From the NCBI GenBank assembly GCA_026129405.1, contig JAHCID010000001.1, positions 465,237 to 529,236 on the forward strand: 64,000 nucleotides of DNA, given 5' to 3'. Below, in pieces: positions 44,057 to 54,172 of this stretch. Below the pieces are notes generated by a model. That model searched no databases. It was given only the letters and a program-made list of their open reading frames with translations, and was not told where the DNA came from. A program made the translations under genes and the position numbers. This DNA is from a bacterium. GTDB lineage: Bacteria > Desulfobacterota > Binatia > DP-6. The first letter of the stretch is position 1. The number at the start of each line of letters is the position of its first letter.

Positions 44057-46114
44057 TCACCCGGCACGCGGTGCGACGAGCAACGCTGCCAGCTCCTCCG
44101 GCGTATGCACCGGCGCGGCGCACGCGAAGTGCCGGCAGACGTACGCGGTGGGCTTGCCGTCGACCGTCGGACGGTCTCGTGCGGGTGCGAGCGCATCTCG
44201 ATCGTCGGCATCGGCGCGAAGCAGGACCCGATTCGGCAGAAACTGCTCCGCAACGACGCGCCACAGCTCGCGCGCGCCGGGAGCGTCGCGCGGACCGACG
44301 ATGACGATCTCCGTCGCGCCCTCGGACCAGCGCTCCAATGCCTCAAGCCAGGTCGCATAGCCGAACGGATTGCGGGTCGCGGCCTCGACGTAGAGCCTCA
44401 GTATCTCCTCGGCGCGCTCGCGGTACCGATCCTCGGCCGTGAGCGCGTGCAGGCGAAGCAGCGTGACCGCCGCCGTCGCATTCCCCGAGGGAATTGCACC
44501 GTCGGCGCCGCTCTTTCCGCGCGCGATGAGCGCCTCGGCGTCGTGGGCCGTGAACCAGTATCCGCCGCCCGCCGAGTCGTGGAAGCGGGCCTCGAGCGTC
44601 ACGACGAGCTCGAGGGCGCGCTCGAGATGCCGTCGGTCGGCGGTCGCCTCGAACAGATCCAGACATGCCGCGGCAAGGAATGCGTGGTCGTCGAGGAAGC
44701 CGTCCTGCTTCGCCTCGCCCGCCGTCCATTGGTGCAGCAGGCGGCCGTCACGGCGCACCGAGCTCCACAGGAACTCCGCAGCGCGCTCGGCCGCGGCGAC
44801 GAATCGGGGCGCGTCGACGACGCGACCGGCCTCGGCGAGCGTGCCGATCATGAGCGCGTTCCAGGAGGTCAGGATCTTTTCGTCGCGCAGCGGCGGGACC
44901 CGTCGCTGTCGCTCGGCGTAGAGTGCGGCGCGCGCCCCGGCGAGGGCGGCGAACACGTCGTCTGGAGAGCGCCCGAACATCTTCGCCGTCTGCTCCACCG
45001 TGAGGGTGGGGTGGGGAATGCTCCGGCCCTCGAAGTTGCCCTCGTCCGTGACGTCCCAGAAGCGAGTGACGAGATCGACGTCGGCGGGATCGACGACCGC
45101 GGCCACCTGCGCCGGCGTCCAGAGGAAAAAGCGCCCTTCCTCGCCCTCGCTGTCGGCGTCGGTGGCGGAGAAGAAGCCGCCGTCGCTGTGGGTCATCTCA
45201 CGGAGCACGTAGTCAAGCGTGCCCTCGACGATGGATCGCAAAAATGGCTCCCGCGTCATCTGCCAGGTTTCGAGATACAGCCGCGGCAGCTGCGCGTTGT
45301 CGTAGAGCATCTTCTCGAAGTGCGGCACGAGCCAACGGGCGTCGACGGAGTAGCGATGGAAGCCGCCGCCGATCTGGTCGTACATCCCCCCCTCGGCCAT
45401 GCATCGACAGGTGAGGACGACCGCGGCGAGCAGGTCGTCACGGCCGGTGGCGCGATGCTGCCGCAGCATCAGCTGGAAAATCTGCGAGTGGGGAAACTTC
45501 GGCGCGCTACCGAGCCCGCCCCACTCGGTATCGACGTGGGCCAGCAGCGCCTCGGCCGCCCGGCGCGGCAGCGACGGATCGAGAGCCATGCCCGGCGAAG
45601 TGGCTTCGTCCGACGCAGTCACGCCGGCGACGAGCTGCGCCGTCGCCTTGTCGACGTCGACACGACGTTCGCGATACGCCTGCGCGACCGCCGCGAGCAC
45701 GCGCGGGAACCCGGGGAGCCCGTGCCGATCCTGCGGCGGGAAGTACGTTCCACCGTGGAACGGCTTGCGCTCGGGCGTGAGAAAAACGGTGAGGGGCCAT
45801 CCGCCGCGACCGATCAGCAGCTGGACGGCGCGCATGTAGACGTCGTCGACGTCGGGCCGTTCCTCGCGGTCGACCTTGATGTTGACGAACAGCTCGTTCA
45901 TCAGCTCCGCGATGTGCGCGTCCTCGAAGCTCTCGCGCTCCATGACGTGACACCAGTGGCAGGACGAATAGCCGATCGAGAGCAGGACGGGGCGATCTTC
46001 CGCTCGTGCTCGTGCGAACGCCTCGTCGCCCCACGGGTACCAATCCACCGGGTTGTGGGCGTGCTGCAGAAGATACGGGCTCGTCTCGCGCGCGAGGCGG
46101 TTCGGACCGGCCAT
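44057..46114 (-). CDS. DUF255 thioredoxin-domain protein (YyaL/SPATA20 family)
   Basis: 685 residues from ATG 46114. The family start [20 protein letters not shown] leads to a thioredoxin-like domain with CHWC in [19 protein letters not shown]. This is followed by a six-hairpin-like alpha/alpha barrel, with [20 protein letters not shown]-type segments (here [15 protein letters not shown]) and [14 protein letters not shown]. Broadly conserved; a redox or sugar-epimerase-like function is suspected but unproven. No signal peptide. Converges with the crotonase gene. Confidence 0.9.
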   Translation of the reverse strand: MAGPNRLARETSPYLLQHAHNPVDWYPWGDEAFARARAEDRPVLLSIGYSSCHWCHVMERESFEDAHIAELMNELFVNIKVDREERPDVDDVYMRAVQLLIGRGGWPLTVFLTPERKPFHGGTYFPPQDRHGLPGFPRVLAAVAQAYRERRVDVDKATAQLVAGVTASDEATSPGMALDPSLPRRAAEALLAHVDTEWGGLGSAPKFPHSQIFQLMLRQHRATGRDDLLAAVVLTCRCMAEGGMYDQIGGGFHRYSVDARWLVPHFEKMLYDNAQLPRLYLETWQMTREPFLRSIVEGTLDYVLREMTHSDGGFFSATDADSEGEEGRFFLWTPAQVAAVVDPADVDLVTRFWDVTDEGNFEGRSIPHPTLTVEQTAKMFGRSPDDVFAALAGARAALYAERQRRVPPLRDEKILTSWNALMIGTLAEAGRVVDAPRFVAAAERAAEFLWSSVRRDGRLLHQWTAGEAKQDGFLDDHAFLAAACLDLFEATADRRHLERALELVVTLEARFHDSAGGGYWFTAHDAEALIARGKSGADGAIPSGNATAAVTLLRLHALTAEDRYRERAEEILRLYVEAATRNPFGYATWLEALERWSEGATEIVIVGPRDAPGARELWRVVAEQFLPNRVLLRADADDRDALAPARDRPTVDGKPTAYVCRHFACAAPVHTPEELAALLVAPRAG

Positions 46115-46282
46115 GGAGCGATCGTACACGCCGAAAGTGACCTGACAACCCGCGACCGCGCCAACGTCCGGACGTCGTAACCAACGTGCAAGATTGTCAT
46201 CCGCCTCCGTCCAGGGACGATCGGCGCCCTTGACAGCGGGTACCTCTTCGGCCAGAACGCCCCCCCGAATCTAAGTAAACAT

Positions 46283-46412
46283 ACCCACGCCGAATCCCCG
46301 AGTCGGGGAGCGGAGGACCCAGCGTTCTCTGGGGTGAATCCTGGTCAGCGGCAACGCCAGGACGGGCCATGCTCTTGGGGTCCGAACCCGTCAGCTAACT
46401 TCGCAGGCGTAC
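46283..46412 (+). promoter_or_regulatory. cyclic di-AMP riboswitch (ydaO/yuaA motif)
   Basis: Conserved blocks in order: GCCGAATCCCC, GGGGAGCGGAGGACCCA, CTGGGGTGAATCC, GGTCCGAACCCGTCAGCTAA and CTTCGCAGGCGT, with P1 formed by ACGCC (46287-46291) and GGCGT (46406-46410). This is the ydaO pattern. A TTGACA box lies upstream at 46230-46235. The aptamer ends just before the rlpA ribosome site. c-di-AMP normally turns such genes off; the probable off-switch is the terminator at 46446-46476. Confidence 0.92.
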
Positions 46413-46426
46413 GAGGAGCGGGATCC

Positions 46427-46840
46427 ATGACGACCGTGCTCATACGAGCCGGGGGAGCGATCCCCCGGCTCTTTTTGCTTTGCCTTGGACTGGCTTTCTG
46501 CCTGACGACGGTGCCGGCCCGTGCCGATCTGGTGTCGGATGACGACTATCCGCCCGAGCGGATCGGCAAGGCATCCTGGTACGGCCCCGGGTTCGTGGGC
46601 CGCAAGACTGCCAGCGGCGATCGTTTCGATCCGAACCTGCTGACGGGCGCTCATCGCACGCTGCCCCTCGGCACGAAGGTTCGCGTCACGAATCTCAAGA
46701 ACGGCCGGTCGGTCCTGATCACGATCAACGATCGTGGTCCCTTCATCCGCCATCGCGAGCTCGATCTCTCCGAGGGAGCAGCGCGCGAGCTTCAGATGAA
46801 GGGCCAGGGCGTGGCTCAGGTTCTGATCCAGCCGCTCTGA
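46427..46840 (+). CDS. rlpA: RlpA septal-ring lytic transglycosylase-like protein
   Basis: 137 residues from ATG 46427 (GAGGAG at 46413-46418). Signal peptide: RAGGAIPRLFLLCLGLAFCL, cut after ARA. The mature protein is one double-psi barrel: GKASWYGPGFVGRKTASGDR, AHRTLPLGTKVRVTNLKNGR and INDRGPFIRHRELDLS, with the catalytic Asp in NDRGPF. It lacks the SPOR domain of E. coli RlpA. It cleaves denuded peptidoglycan glycans. Codons 7-17 overlap an intrinsic terminator, which links its expression to the c-di-AMP riboswitch. Confidence 0.9.
   Translation: MTTVLIRAGGAIPRLFLLCLGLAFCLTTVPARADLVSDDDYPPERIGKASWYGPGFVGRKTASGDRFDPNLLTGAHRTLPLGTKVRVTNLKNGRSVLITINDRGPFIRHRELDLSEGAARELQMKGQGVAQVLIQPL
46446..46476 (+). 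terminator. intrinsic terminator inside the 5' end of rlpA
   Basis: An 11-bp GC-rich stem (GAGCCGGGGGA / TCCCCCGGCTC) with a GCGA tetraloop is followed at once by TTTTT. It lies 34 bp beyond the c-di-AMP aptamer and within the rlpA reading frame. It is the best candidate for the riboswitch expression platform. Confidence 0.85.
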
Positions 46841-46865
46841 CGCGCGGCGACGCTTCGCGCGACGG

Positions 46866-47945
46866 CTACCCGGCCAGCGTGAAGCGCCCGTCGCGTCCGA
46901 CCAGACCCTTCGGTCGGACGCGGATCGTGCGCTCGGGATCGTCGGTGGCGATACCGAGCACGTGTGCCTGCACGCCGGTTTCGGCGAGCAACGCCAGCGT
47001 GCGGTCGGCGTCGCTCGGCGCAACGACGATCCCGAAGCCGATGCCCATGTTGAACGCCCGCCACATCTCCTCGTCGGGCACGCCGCCGAGCCGCTGAATC
47101 AGGCGGAAGATCGGCGGCACGTCGGGCCATCGCTCGATGTCGAAGCCGACCGCACGCGTCGTGCGCGTCAGGTTGAACAGGCCGTCGCCGGTGACGTGGG
47201 CGAGCGCGCGGACGGCAATGCCGGCGTCGAGCACCCCCAGCACGGGCCGCACGTAGATGCGGGTCGGCGCGAGCATCGCGTCGGCGAGCGTCGTGCCGAG
47301 CTCCGGCACCACCGCATCGAGCGCGAGACCGCCGGTCTCGAGCAACGCGCGGCGCGCGAGCGTGAAGCCGTTCGAGTGCAGGCCGGTGCTCTCCAGCCCG
47401 ACGAGGACGTCGCCAGGGGAGACGGCCTGACCGCTCAGGACCCGATCCAGCGGCACGACGCCGATTGCCGTCGCCACCAGGTCGAAGGCATGGCCCGGAC
47501 TGGTGCCGCGCAGCATCTCCCGAACCTGGGCCAGCTCGCCCCCGGGACAGTTGACGCCCGCCTCTTCGCACCCGCGCGCCAGCCCTTCGCCGAGCGGGCC
47601 CAGCAACGCCGGGTCGGCGACCTCGACCGCGATGTAGTCGACCAGACTGATCGGCCGCGCCCCGACGCAGAGGACGTCGTTCACGTTCATGGCGACGCAA
47701 TCGATGCCGACCGTGTCGAAGCGGCGCGCCATTTCGGCGACCAGGATCTTGGTGCCGACACCGTCGGTCGAGATCGCGATCCCGAGGTTCGGCGCCACGG
47801 GGACCACATTGGCGAAGTAGCCGATGTCGAGGACCGGCCGATGCCCGGGCGCATTGTCGAAGGTCGGGCGGATCCAGCGCAGCAACGCGCCGAGACCACC
47901 ACCGACCGATCCGACGCCGACGTCCGCTTCTGTAAGGACCGTCAC
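46866..47945 (-). CDS. purM: phosphoribosylformylglycinamidine cyclo-ligase (AIR synthetase)
   Basis: 359 residues. PurM features: ISTDGVGTKILVAEM (ATP/FGAM loop), DCVAMNVNDVLCVGARPISL, CPGGELAQV in place of the usual GGET, GLESTGLHSNGFTLARRALL, AHVTGDGLFNLTR and AFNMGIGFGIVV. It forms the imidazole ring of purines. The N-terminus is of the shorter type. No other pur gene is adjacent. Confidence 0.93.
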   Translation of the reverse strand: MTVLTEADVGVGSVGGGLGALLRWIRPTFDNAPGHRPVLDIGYFANVVPVAPNLGIAISTDGVGTKILVAEMARRFDTVGIDCVAMNVNDVLCVGARPISLVDYIAVEVADPALLGPLGEGLARGCEEAGVNCPGGELAQVREMLRGTSPGHAFDLVATAIGVVPLDRVLSGQAVSPGDVLVGLESTGLHSNGFTLARRALLETGGLALDAVVPELGTTLADAMLAPTRIYVRPVLGVLDAGIAVRALAHVTGDGLFNLTRTTRAVGFDIERWPDVPPIFRLIQRLGGVPDEEMWRAFNMGIGFGIVVAPSDADRTLALLAETGVQAHVLGIATDDPERTIRVRPKGLVGRDGRFTLAG

Positions 47946-47979
47946 GCGTGGGGCGTCCGATCGGGACGAAGGTGAGGAA

Positions 47980-48011
47980 CCGGGCCCTCCAGCCGACGCT
48001 GGAGGGCCCGG
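47980..48011. terminator. terminator-like hairpin upstream of purM
   Basis: A 14-bp perfect stem (CCGGGCCCTCCAGC / GCTGGAGGGCCCGG) with a CGAC loop lies between the unknown minus-strand gene ending at 48152 and purM. No real T-tract. It should end the upstream transcript or stall it ahead of purM. Confidence 0.5.
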
Positions 48012-48151
48012 GGGACGAGTGGTTGCTCGAGCATCATCACGTCCGCTGCGACGCGATGCCTTATCGCAGGAAAGGCCTGGGGGGGGAAGGCGATCGCCTG
48101 CTCGACTCGATCCCGCTCGTCAGAGGACCTGGTGCGATATCTCGAGCGCCG

Positions 48152-48607
48152 TCAGGCGCTCTTGCGCAGGCCGACCGCGCGACCGGTGATGGCGTGGCGC
48201 GAGCCGTTCACGCGACGGAACGGGAAACGCACGACCTTGCCCTCGGCTGCGGCCGAGTCGTGGCGCTGCTTCCAGCCGTTCAGGCCGCGGCGCATGTACT
48301 CGACCTCGAGGCCCAGCGCATTGCAGACGTTCACGAACGAGAACGGCCACTCGTGCTCGTCGGCCATGAACCATTCCTCGACGTCGGTCAGCATCCGCTG
48401 CGCGGTGCGGTCACGCGTCGAAGCGTACTTCTGGAACGTGCCGACCGCGTCCTCGAGGACGGCGAGCATCAGCCGCTTCTCGGGCTGAAGCGACGCATCG
48501 ATGAGGACTCGGGAATAGAACTGCGAAGGGAGGACCGCCTCGGGCTCCAGTTCGACGCCGCTCCGCGATCCCGCGCTCCGCTCCTGCTGCTCTGCACGGT
48601 GCTCCAT
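48152..48607 (-). CDS. conserved-looking protein of unknown function
   Basis: 151 residues from ATG 48607 (an upstream Met at 48760 would add a low-complexity 51-residue lead). Core: SRVLIDASLQPEKRLMLAVL, DVEEWFMADEHEWPFSFVNV and CNALGLEVEYMRRGLNGWKQ. The pattern W-x-FSF-x-NVC-x2-LGL-x3-Y-x-RRGL-x2-W looks like a compact helical DNA-binding module and recurs, as I recall, in deltaproteobacterial genomes. Basic C-terminus (VRFPFRRVNGSRH). Same strand as parB and purM. Confidence 0.6.
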   Translation of the reverse strand: MEHRAEQQERSAGSRSGVELEPEAVLPSQFYSRVLIDASLQPEKRLMLAVLEDAVGTFQKYASTRDRTAQRMLTDVEEWFMADEHEWPFSFVNVCNALGLEVEYMRRGLNGWKQRHDSAAAEGKVVRFPFRRVNGSRHAITGRAVGLRKSA

Positions 48608-48770
48608 GGCAGCCCTGAGATGCCAGCAACGTGCCAGGTTCTCCGCGCGGTCAGAATCCCGTCGACACGAGGGATCGACGCTGCGACTGCCTTCCGGTGT
48701 CGAAACACGAGTAACGAAACGCCACGCCACCGGGTGAAAGGCGCAACGTGGAGTTAGCACCGATCCGCGA

Positions 48771-49640
48771 TCAGCGCTGCGGCTCGAGGGCGGACAGGTG
48801 ACGCTGGACCAGGCGCTGGGTCCGCCGCAGGATCCGGGCGACGCTGGCCTGATCGTCCGGGTCCACGCTTCGGCCCTCGTCGAGGAGCCTGCGCAGGACC
48901 CGGTTCAGGCGGCGAGCCGTCTGGAGAATGCCCTGGGCGGGCGAGCGCTCGGTGACGGCCTTACCAGCCCGCTCGGCCCGGAACTGCCGGACCGACATGA
49001 CGTCCAGCTTGAGGCGCGTCCACAGGGCCATCGCCGCGTCGGGAGTCTCCTGACGCGCGACGCCCATGAGGAGCTCACGCGACAGGCCCCGTCCTTCGCG
49101 GTGGAGATCGGCCTTCACCGGCTCGGGCAGGCGGTTCAGGGACAGGGTGTTGGAGACGTAGGGACGGCTCTTGCCGAGGAGGTCCGCGACCTCCCGATGG
49201 CTGTAGCCGTGGCGCTCGATGAGCAGGGCCAGCGCCTCGGCCTCCTCGAGCGGCGCCAGATCTTCGCGCTGGATATTTTCGATCAGCGCGATCTCGAGGG
49301 GGTCGTCGCCTTCGCGGATCAGAGCCGGCAGGCGATCCACGCCGGCCAGCTGCGACGCCCGGAACCGGCGCTCGCCGGCGAGGAGCTCGAATCCCCCCTC
49401 GACGCGGCGAACCACGATCGGTTGCAGCAGCCCGCGATCGCGGATCGAGGTCGCCAGCTCCTGGAGCTTCTCTTCCGCGAAATGCTTGCGCGGCTGCTCC
49501 GGGTTCGGACGAACCGACGTGACGGGCAGCAGCGTCAGCACGGTGCGCCGCCGCCGCTGCATGGTCCCGGCTACCGCCAGAGACCGGGGGGCCGTCTGGA
49601 CGGCCTCCTCGTCGTGCGCTTCAGGCACGTTCCACCACAT
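48771..49640 (-). CDS. parB: chromosome-partitioning protein ParB
   Basis: 289 residues. The ParB N-terminal CTPase domain: NPEQPRKHFAEEKLQELA, LLQPIVVRR, LLAGERRFRASQLAG (the Arg-rich GERRFRAS box) and ENIQREDLAPLEEAEALA. The HTH is SHREVADLLGKSRPYVSNTL. The C-terminus is a basic dimerisation region. It loads at parS sites and organises the origin region. Start ATG has GGAGG just upstream. No parA is adjacent on this side, unlike the usual parAB pair. Confidence 0.92.
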   Translation of the reverse strand: MWWNVPEAHDEEAVQTAPRSLAVAGTMQRRRRTVLTLLPVTSVRPNPEQPRKHFAEEKLQELATSIRDRGLLQPIVVRRVEGGFELLAGERRFRASQLAGVDRLPALIREGDDPLEIALIENIQREDLAPLEEAEALALLIERHGYSHREVADLLGKSRPYVSNTLSLNRLPEPVKADLHREGRGLSRELLMGVARQETPDAAMALWTRLKLDVMSVRQFRAERAGKAVTERSPAQGILQTARRLNRVLRRLLDEGRSVDPDDQASVARILRRTQRLVQRHLSALEPQR

Positions 49641-49714
49641 ACCGCACCTCCGCCCAACCTGGGTGTGTCATTCGGTCGTATACGGAGCAGACCACCACCA
49701 CACACGAACCTGCA

Positions 49715-49741
49715 CCGGCCGCCCCGCCCTGGGGCGGCCGG
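49715..49741 (-). terminator. terminator-like hairpin after atpE
   Basis: An 11-bp perfect stem (CCGGCCGCCCC / GGGGCGGCCGG), loop GCCCT, 13 bp past the atpE stop and before parB. No T-tract on the minus strand, so it may depend on Rho or only separate the atp and parB transcripts. Confidence 0.55.
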
Positions 49742-49753
49742 CACACGCTGCCA

Positions 49754-50065
49754 TTACTGGATCTTGAGGAATGCGATCACGAACGGGTACAGCGCGAGCG
49801 CCTCCATGAGCGCGAGGCCCAGGAGCAGCGGCGTGAAGAGGCGATCGGTCGAAGCCGGGTTGCGCCCGATCGACTCCATCGCTGCCGCCGTGGCGCGGCC
49901 CTGACCGAGCGCGGCGCCGAGCGCCGCCAGGCCGAGACCGGCACCGACGCCGAGGCCCGTGAGGCCCTTGTCCATGCCGCCCGACGCGGCCTCCTCGGCA
50001 AGGGCGGGCCCCGCGGTCAGCACCATCGTGCCGAGCGCCAGGCCCAAAGTACGAATCATTCGCAT
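49754..50065 (-). CDS. atpE: ATP synthase F0 subunit c
   Basis: 103 residues. An N-terminal signal-like segment (MRMIRTLGLALGTMVLTAGP ... ALA) precedes two TM helices with a polar loop ESIGRNPAST. The ion-carrying Glu is E89 in ALMEALALYPFVI. Q55 matches the Gln that helps bind Na+ in sodium ATPases, but the residue after E89 is Ala, not Ser/Thr, so protons are the more likely ion. Good site (GGGAGAGA) before the ATG. Confidence 0.93.
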   Translation of the reverse strand: MRMIRTLGLALGTMVLTAGPALAEEAASGGMDKGLTGLGVGAGLGLAALGAALGQGRATAAAMESIGRNPASTDRLFTPLLLGLALMEALALYPFVIAFLKIQ

Positions 50066-50156
50066 TGCTTCTCTCCCAAGGTCGCCAAAGATGCCCTGCC
50101 TCTCCTCTTATCCTCTACCGCTCCCACCGGGCGGCGACCGCAGCGAAAACGTCGTC

Positions 50157-50843
50157 TCAATGCTCCTCGTGCACCGCTCCCGAGATGTAGACAGCCGTCA
50201 GCATGGTGAAGACGACTGCCTGGACCACGCAGACGAGCGTACCGAGGACATAGAAGATCACCGGAAAGCCGAAGAACGTGAGCTCCGTGAAGATGCGGAT
50301 GAGCTCATGGTCGGCGAACATGTTGGCGAAGAGCCGGATGCCGAGCGAGAGCGGCCGGAAGGCGTGGCTCATCAGCTCGATCACCAGCAGGAGGGGGGCG
50401 AGAAACAGCACTGGCCCGAGGAAGTGCTTCAGGTACTTCGCCCCGGACGCCTTCAAGCCATAGACGTTGTAGGCGATGAACGAGGTCACACCGAGGGCGA
50501 ACGTCACGTTGCTGTTCGAGGTCGGCGGGCTTACGCCCGGGATGAGCCCGAGCAGGTTCGACACCAGGATGAAGGCGAAGAACGTCGCCAGCAGCGGCAC
50601 GTACTGCTTGTAGTGATGCCCGATGACGCCCTCGGCGATGCTCGACATGCCCTCGACGAAGGCCTCCGCGACGTTGCGCGCTGTGATGCCGTCCTCGGGC
50701 TCGATCGCCTTGCTCGTGTCGGTGAGCTTCGGCCGCACGCGGAGCGCGAACACGATGAGGATCAGACAGACGAGAATCGCCGTCGAGGTGTGCTCGGGGA
50801 GCGGGAGATGGGAGAGAAATGTGAACGGATGATGATCCATCAA
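50157..50843 (-). CDS. atpB: ATP synthase F0 subunit a
   Basis: 228 residues, 5-6 TM helices. The essential Arg is R170 in SLGIRLFANMFADH, and PVIFYVLGTLVCVVQAVVFT forms the last helix pair. N-terminal HHPFTFLSHLPLP is common in this branch. It forms the ion half-channels against the c ring. The start overlaps the atpI stop by ATGA. The b, delta and F1 subunits are not in the window, so the ATP synthase genes are split in two loci. Confidence 0.94.
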   Translation of the reverse strand: MMDHHPFTFLSHLPLPEHTSTAILVCLILIVFALRVRPKLTDTSKAIEPEDGITARNVAEAFVEGMSSIAEGVIGHHYKQYVPLLATFFAFILVSNLLGLIPGVSPPTSNSNVTFALGVTSFIAYNVYGLKASGAKYLKHFLGPVLFLAPLLLVIELMSHAFRPLSLGIRLFANMFADHELIRIFTELTFFGFPVIFYVLGTLVCVVQAVVFTMLTAVYISGAVHEEH

Positions 50844-51190
50844 ACCTTCCGCATGCGGATCGCTTCACATGCCACGGCGATCGGTAGGCAGCTGACACCG
50901 ATGGCGAAGCCCATCGGGTCTGGTCGGTACGCCCCTCCGTACAGCGCCAGCCACCCGAGCGCCAAAACCGCGGCGACTTTAACAAAAACGATGCCGACTG
51001 CAAGGCGAACGCGGCCTCCGCGCAGGATGATCTGCAGGCTCGCCGCCCAGATCGCCGTCGAGAAACCCACCGCCGCCCCGCCGACGAGAATCCCCCACGC
51101 GTACGGCAGCCCCAGGACCCAGGCCAGCAAGGCCACGGCGACGACCATGAGCCAGAGCGTCGCCTGGAAGCGGCTAGCGCTCGCGTCCAC
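50840..51190 (-). CDS. atpI: ATP synthase subunit I (assembly factor)
   Basis: 116 residues from GTG 51190. About four hydrophobic helices (FQATLWLMVVAVALLAWVLG, AWGILVGGAAVGFSTAIWAA, VGIVFVKVAAVLALGWLALY) match the short AtpI family that helps assemble the c ring. The start lies 17 bp within the atpZ end. The stop overlaps the atpB start, so atpZ-atpI-atpB are translationally linked. Confidence 0.8.
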   Translation of the reverse strand: MDASASRFQATLWLMVVAVALLAWVLGLPYAWGILVGGAAVGFSTAIWAASLQIILRGGRVRLAVGIVFVKVAAVLALGWLALYGGAYRPDPMGFAIGVSCLPIAVACEAIRMRKV

Positions 51191-51404
51191 GGTCGACCGC
51201 CGAGAACTGCCGTGCCATCTGGACGAGGCGGACGAAGCCGCCGACCGCCCCCAGCACCGTGAGCCCGATGGTCGCCCATGGAGCGGTGCCGTAGCGCCCG
51301 TCGATCCACCAGCCGACGAAGGCCCCTCCAACGATGGCGCCGCCGAACTCGAACGCGAGCGCCAGCCCACGCGCGTACCGGGCCATGGAGGAGGACGGCG
51401 GCAT
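51174..51404 (-). CDS. atpZ: AtpZ/AtpI-like small membrane protein
   Basis: 76 residues from ATG 51404 (a second ATG at 51386 is possible). Two helices with GLALAFEFGGAIVGGAFVGW and TIGLTVLGAVGGFVRLVQMA form the conserved AtpZ/F0F1-ATPase subunit hairpin containing WWIDGRYGTAPW. AtpZ with AtpI forms a small channel or assembly factor in other bacteria. It starts 5 bp after the hemL stop and lacks its own ribosome site, so translation is probably coupled. Confidence 0.82.
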   Translation of the reverse strand: MPPSSSMARYARGLALAFEFGGAIVGGAFVGWWIDGRYGTAPWATIGLTVLGAVGGFVRLVQMARQFSAVDRGRER

Positions 51405-51409
51405 GGCCG

Positions 51410-52690
51410 TCAGCGCGTGAGGACCCGCCGCGCTCCCTGCACGAGCCTGTCGATGTCGGCTTCGCCGTGGGCGAGGGAGATGAACATCGCCTCGAACTGC
51501 GACGGGGGAAGATACAGACCCTCGTCCAGCATGCCGCGGAAGAATCGGCCGAAGGCCTCGGTGTCGGCCCGGGTCGCCGAGGCGTAGTCCGTCACGCGGT
51601 CCACCCCGAGGAAGAGGGTCAACATCGAGCCGACGCGGTTCACACAGCCCGTGCGTCCGGCCGCAGCCAGCGCCGCGGTGAGACCTTCCTCCGCCAGGCG
51701 GCCGAGGTCGTCGAGGCGACGGTAGGCACCCTCGTTCTGACGCAGGAACCTGAGCGTCGCGATCCCGGCCGCGACGCTGAGCGGATTCCCCGACAGGGTA
51801 CCCGCCTGGTAGACGGGACCGGCCGGCGCAATCTGCTGCATCAGCTCCCTGCGACCGCCGAAGGCCGCCAGCGGCATTCCGCCGCCGACGACCTTGCCGA
51901 GGCAGGTGAGGTCGGGACGGATGCCGTAGAGACCCTGAGCGCCGCCGAAGCCGAGGCGGAAGCCCGTCATCACCTCGTCGAAGACGAGCAGGGCGCCGCA
52001 GCGCGCAGTCTCCTCGCGCAACGCCTCGAGAAACCCGCCGGCCGGCGGGACCGTGCCCATGTTGCCGGCGACCGGCTCGACGATGACGGCCGCGATCTCC
52101 TGCCCCCGCTCGCGCAACAAGGTCCGCACGCCGTCGACGTCGTTGAATTCGCAGACGTGCGTCAGCGCCGTCACCGCGGACGGAACGCCCGGGCTGTCCG
52201 GCACCCCGAGCGTCAGTGCCCCGGAGCCCGCTCGGACGAGCAACGCATCGACGTGTCCGTGGTAGCAGCCCGCGAACTTGACGATGCCGTCGCGCCCGGT
52301 CGCCGCGCGGGCGAGACGCAGCGCCGACATCGTCGCCTCCGTCCCGGAGCTGACGAGGCGTACCTGCTCGACGCACGGCATGGCCTCGTTCACCAGACGG
52401 GCGAGCTCGATCTCGATCGCGGTCGGCGCGCCGAAGCTGGTCCCGAGCTTGGCGCGCTCGGCGACGGCGCGCACGACGTCGGGATGCGCGTGGCCGAGGA
52501 TCATCGGGCCCCACGAGCCGACGAAGTCGACGTAGGTCTCGCCGTCGGCGTCCGTCACGGTTGCGCCGCGCGCGCGCTGGATGAAGACGGGGTTTCCTCC
52601 GACGGCACGCCAGGAGCGCACCGGGCTGTTGACGCCCCCCGGAATGACGGCGCGCGCCTCGGCGAAGAGCTTGTCGGAGGTGTCGCCCAC
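51410..52690 (-). CDS. hemL: glutamate-1-semialdehyde 2,1-aminomutase
   Basis: 426 residues from GTG 52690, the same length as E. coli HemL; the protein then begins VGDTSDKLFAEARAVIPGGV as in relatives. PLP lysine is K266 in LTCLGKVVGGGMP. Other family blocks: LVSSGTEATMSALRLARAAT, GCYHGHVD, FDEVMTGFRLG and AGTLSGNPLS. It makes 5-aminolevulinate for heme by the C5 route. Divergent from dnaA, and first gene of a hemL-atpZ-atpI-atpB-atpE run. Confidence 0.93.
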   Translation of the reverse strand: MGDTSDKLFAEARAVIPGGVNSPVRSWRAVGGNPVFIQRARGATVTDADGETYVDFVGSWGPMILGHAHPDVVRAVAERAKLGTSFGAPTAIEIELARLVNEAMPCVEQVRLVSSGTEATMSALRLARAATGRDGIVKFAGCYHGHVDALLVRAGSGALTLGVPDSPGVPSAVTALTHVCEFNDVDGVRTLLRERGQEIAAVIVEPVAGNMGTVPPAGGFLEALREETARCGALLVFDEVMTGFRLGFGGAQGLYGIRPDLTCLGKVVGGGMPLAAFGGRRELMQQIAPAGPVYQAGTLSGNPLSVAAGIATLRFLRQNEGAYRRLDDLGRLAEEGLTAALAAAGRTGCVNRVGSMLTLFLGVDRVTDYASATRADTEAFGRFFRGMLDEGLYLPPSQFEAMFISLAHGEADIDRLVQGARRVLTR

Positions 52691-52810
52691 GTTGCGCGGG
52701 TAACACGCCCCTCCCGGAGCCGCAATGAAGCCCGCACGGCCTTGCGTGGGGAGCATGGCATCGCCTACAAGGTCGACCCTTCCGGCAACGCGGCGGACAC
52801 GACGACAGCG

Positions 52811-54172
<1,362 letters not shown>

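Noticed and set aside
45738-45762. parS-like palindrome GTTCCACCGTGGAAC
   Set aside because: parS is TGTTNCACGTGNAACA with an even centre; here an extra C breaks the symmetry and the flanks do not fit. It lies within the DUF255 gene. No true parS was found in the window.
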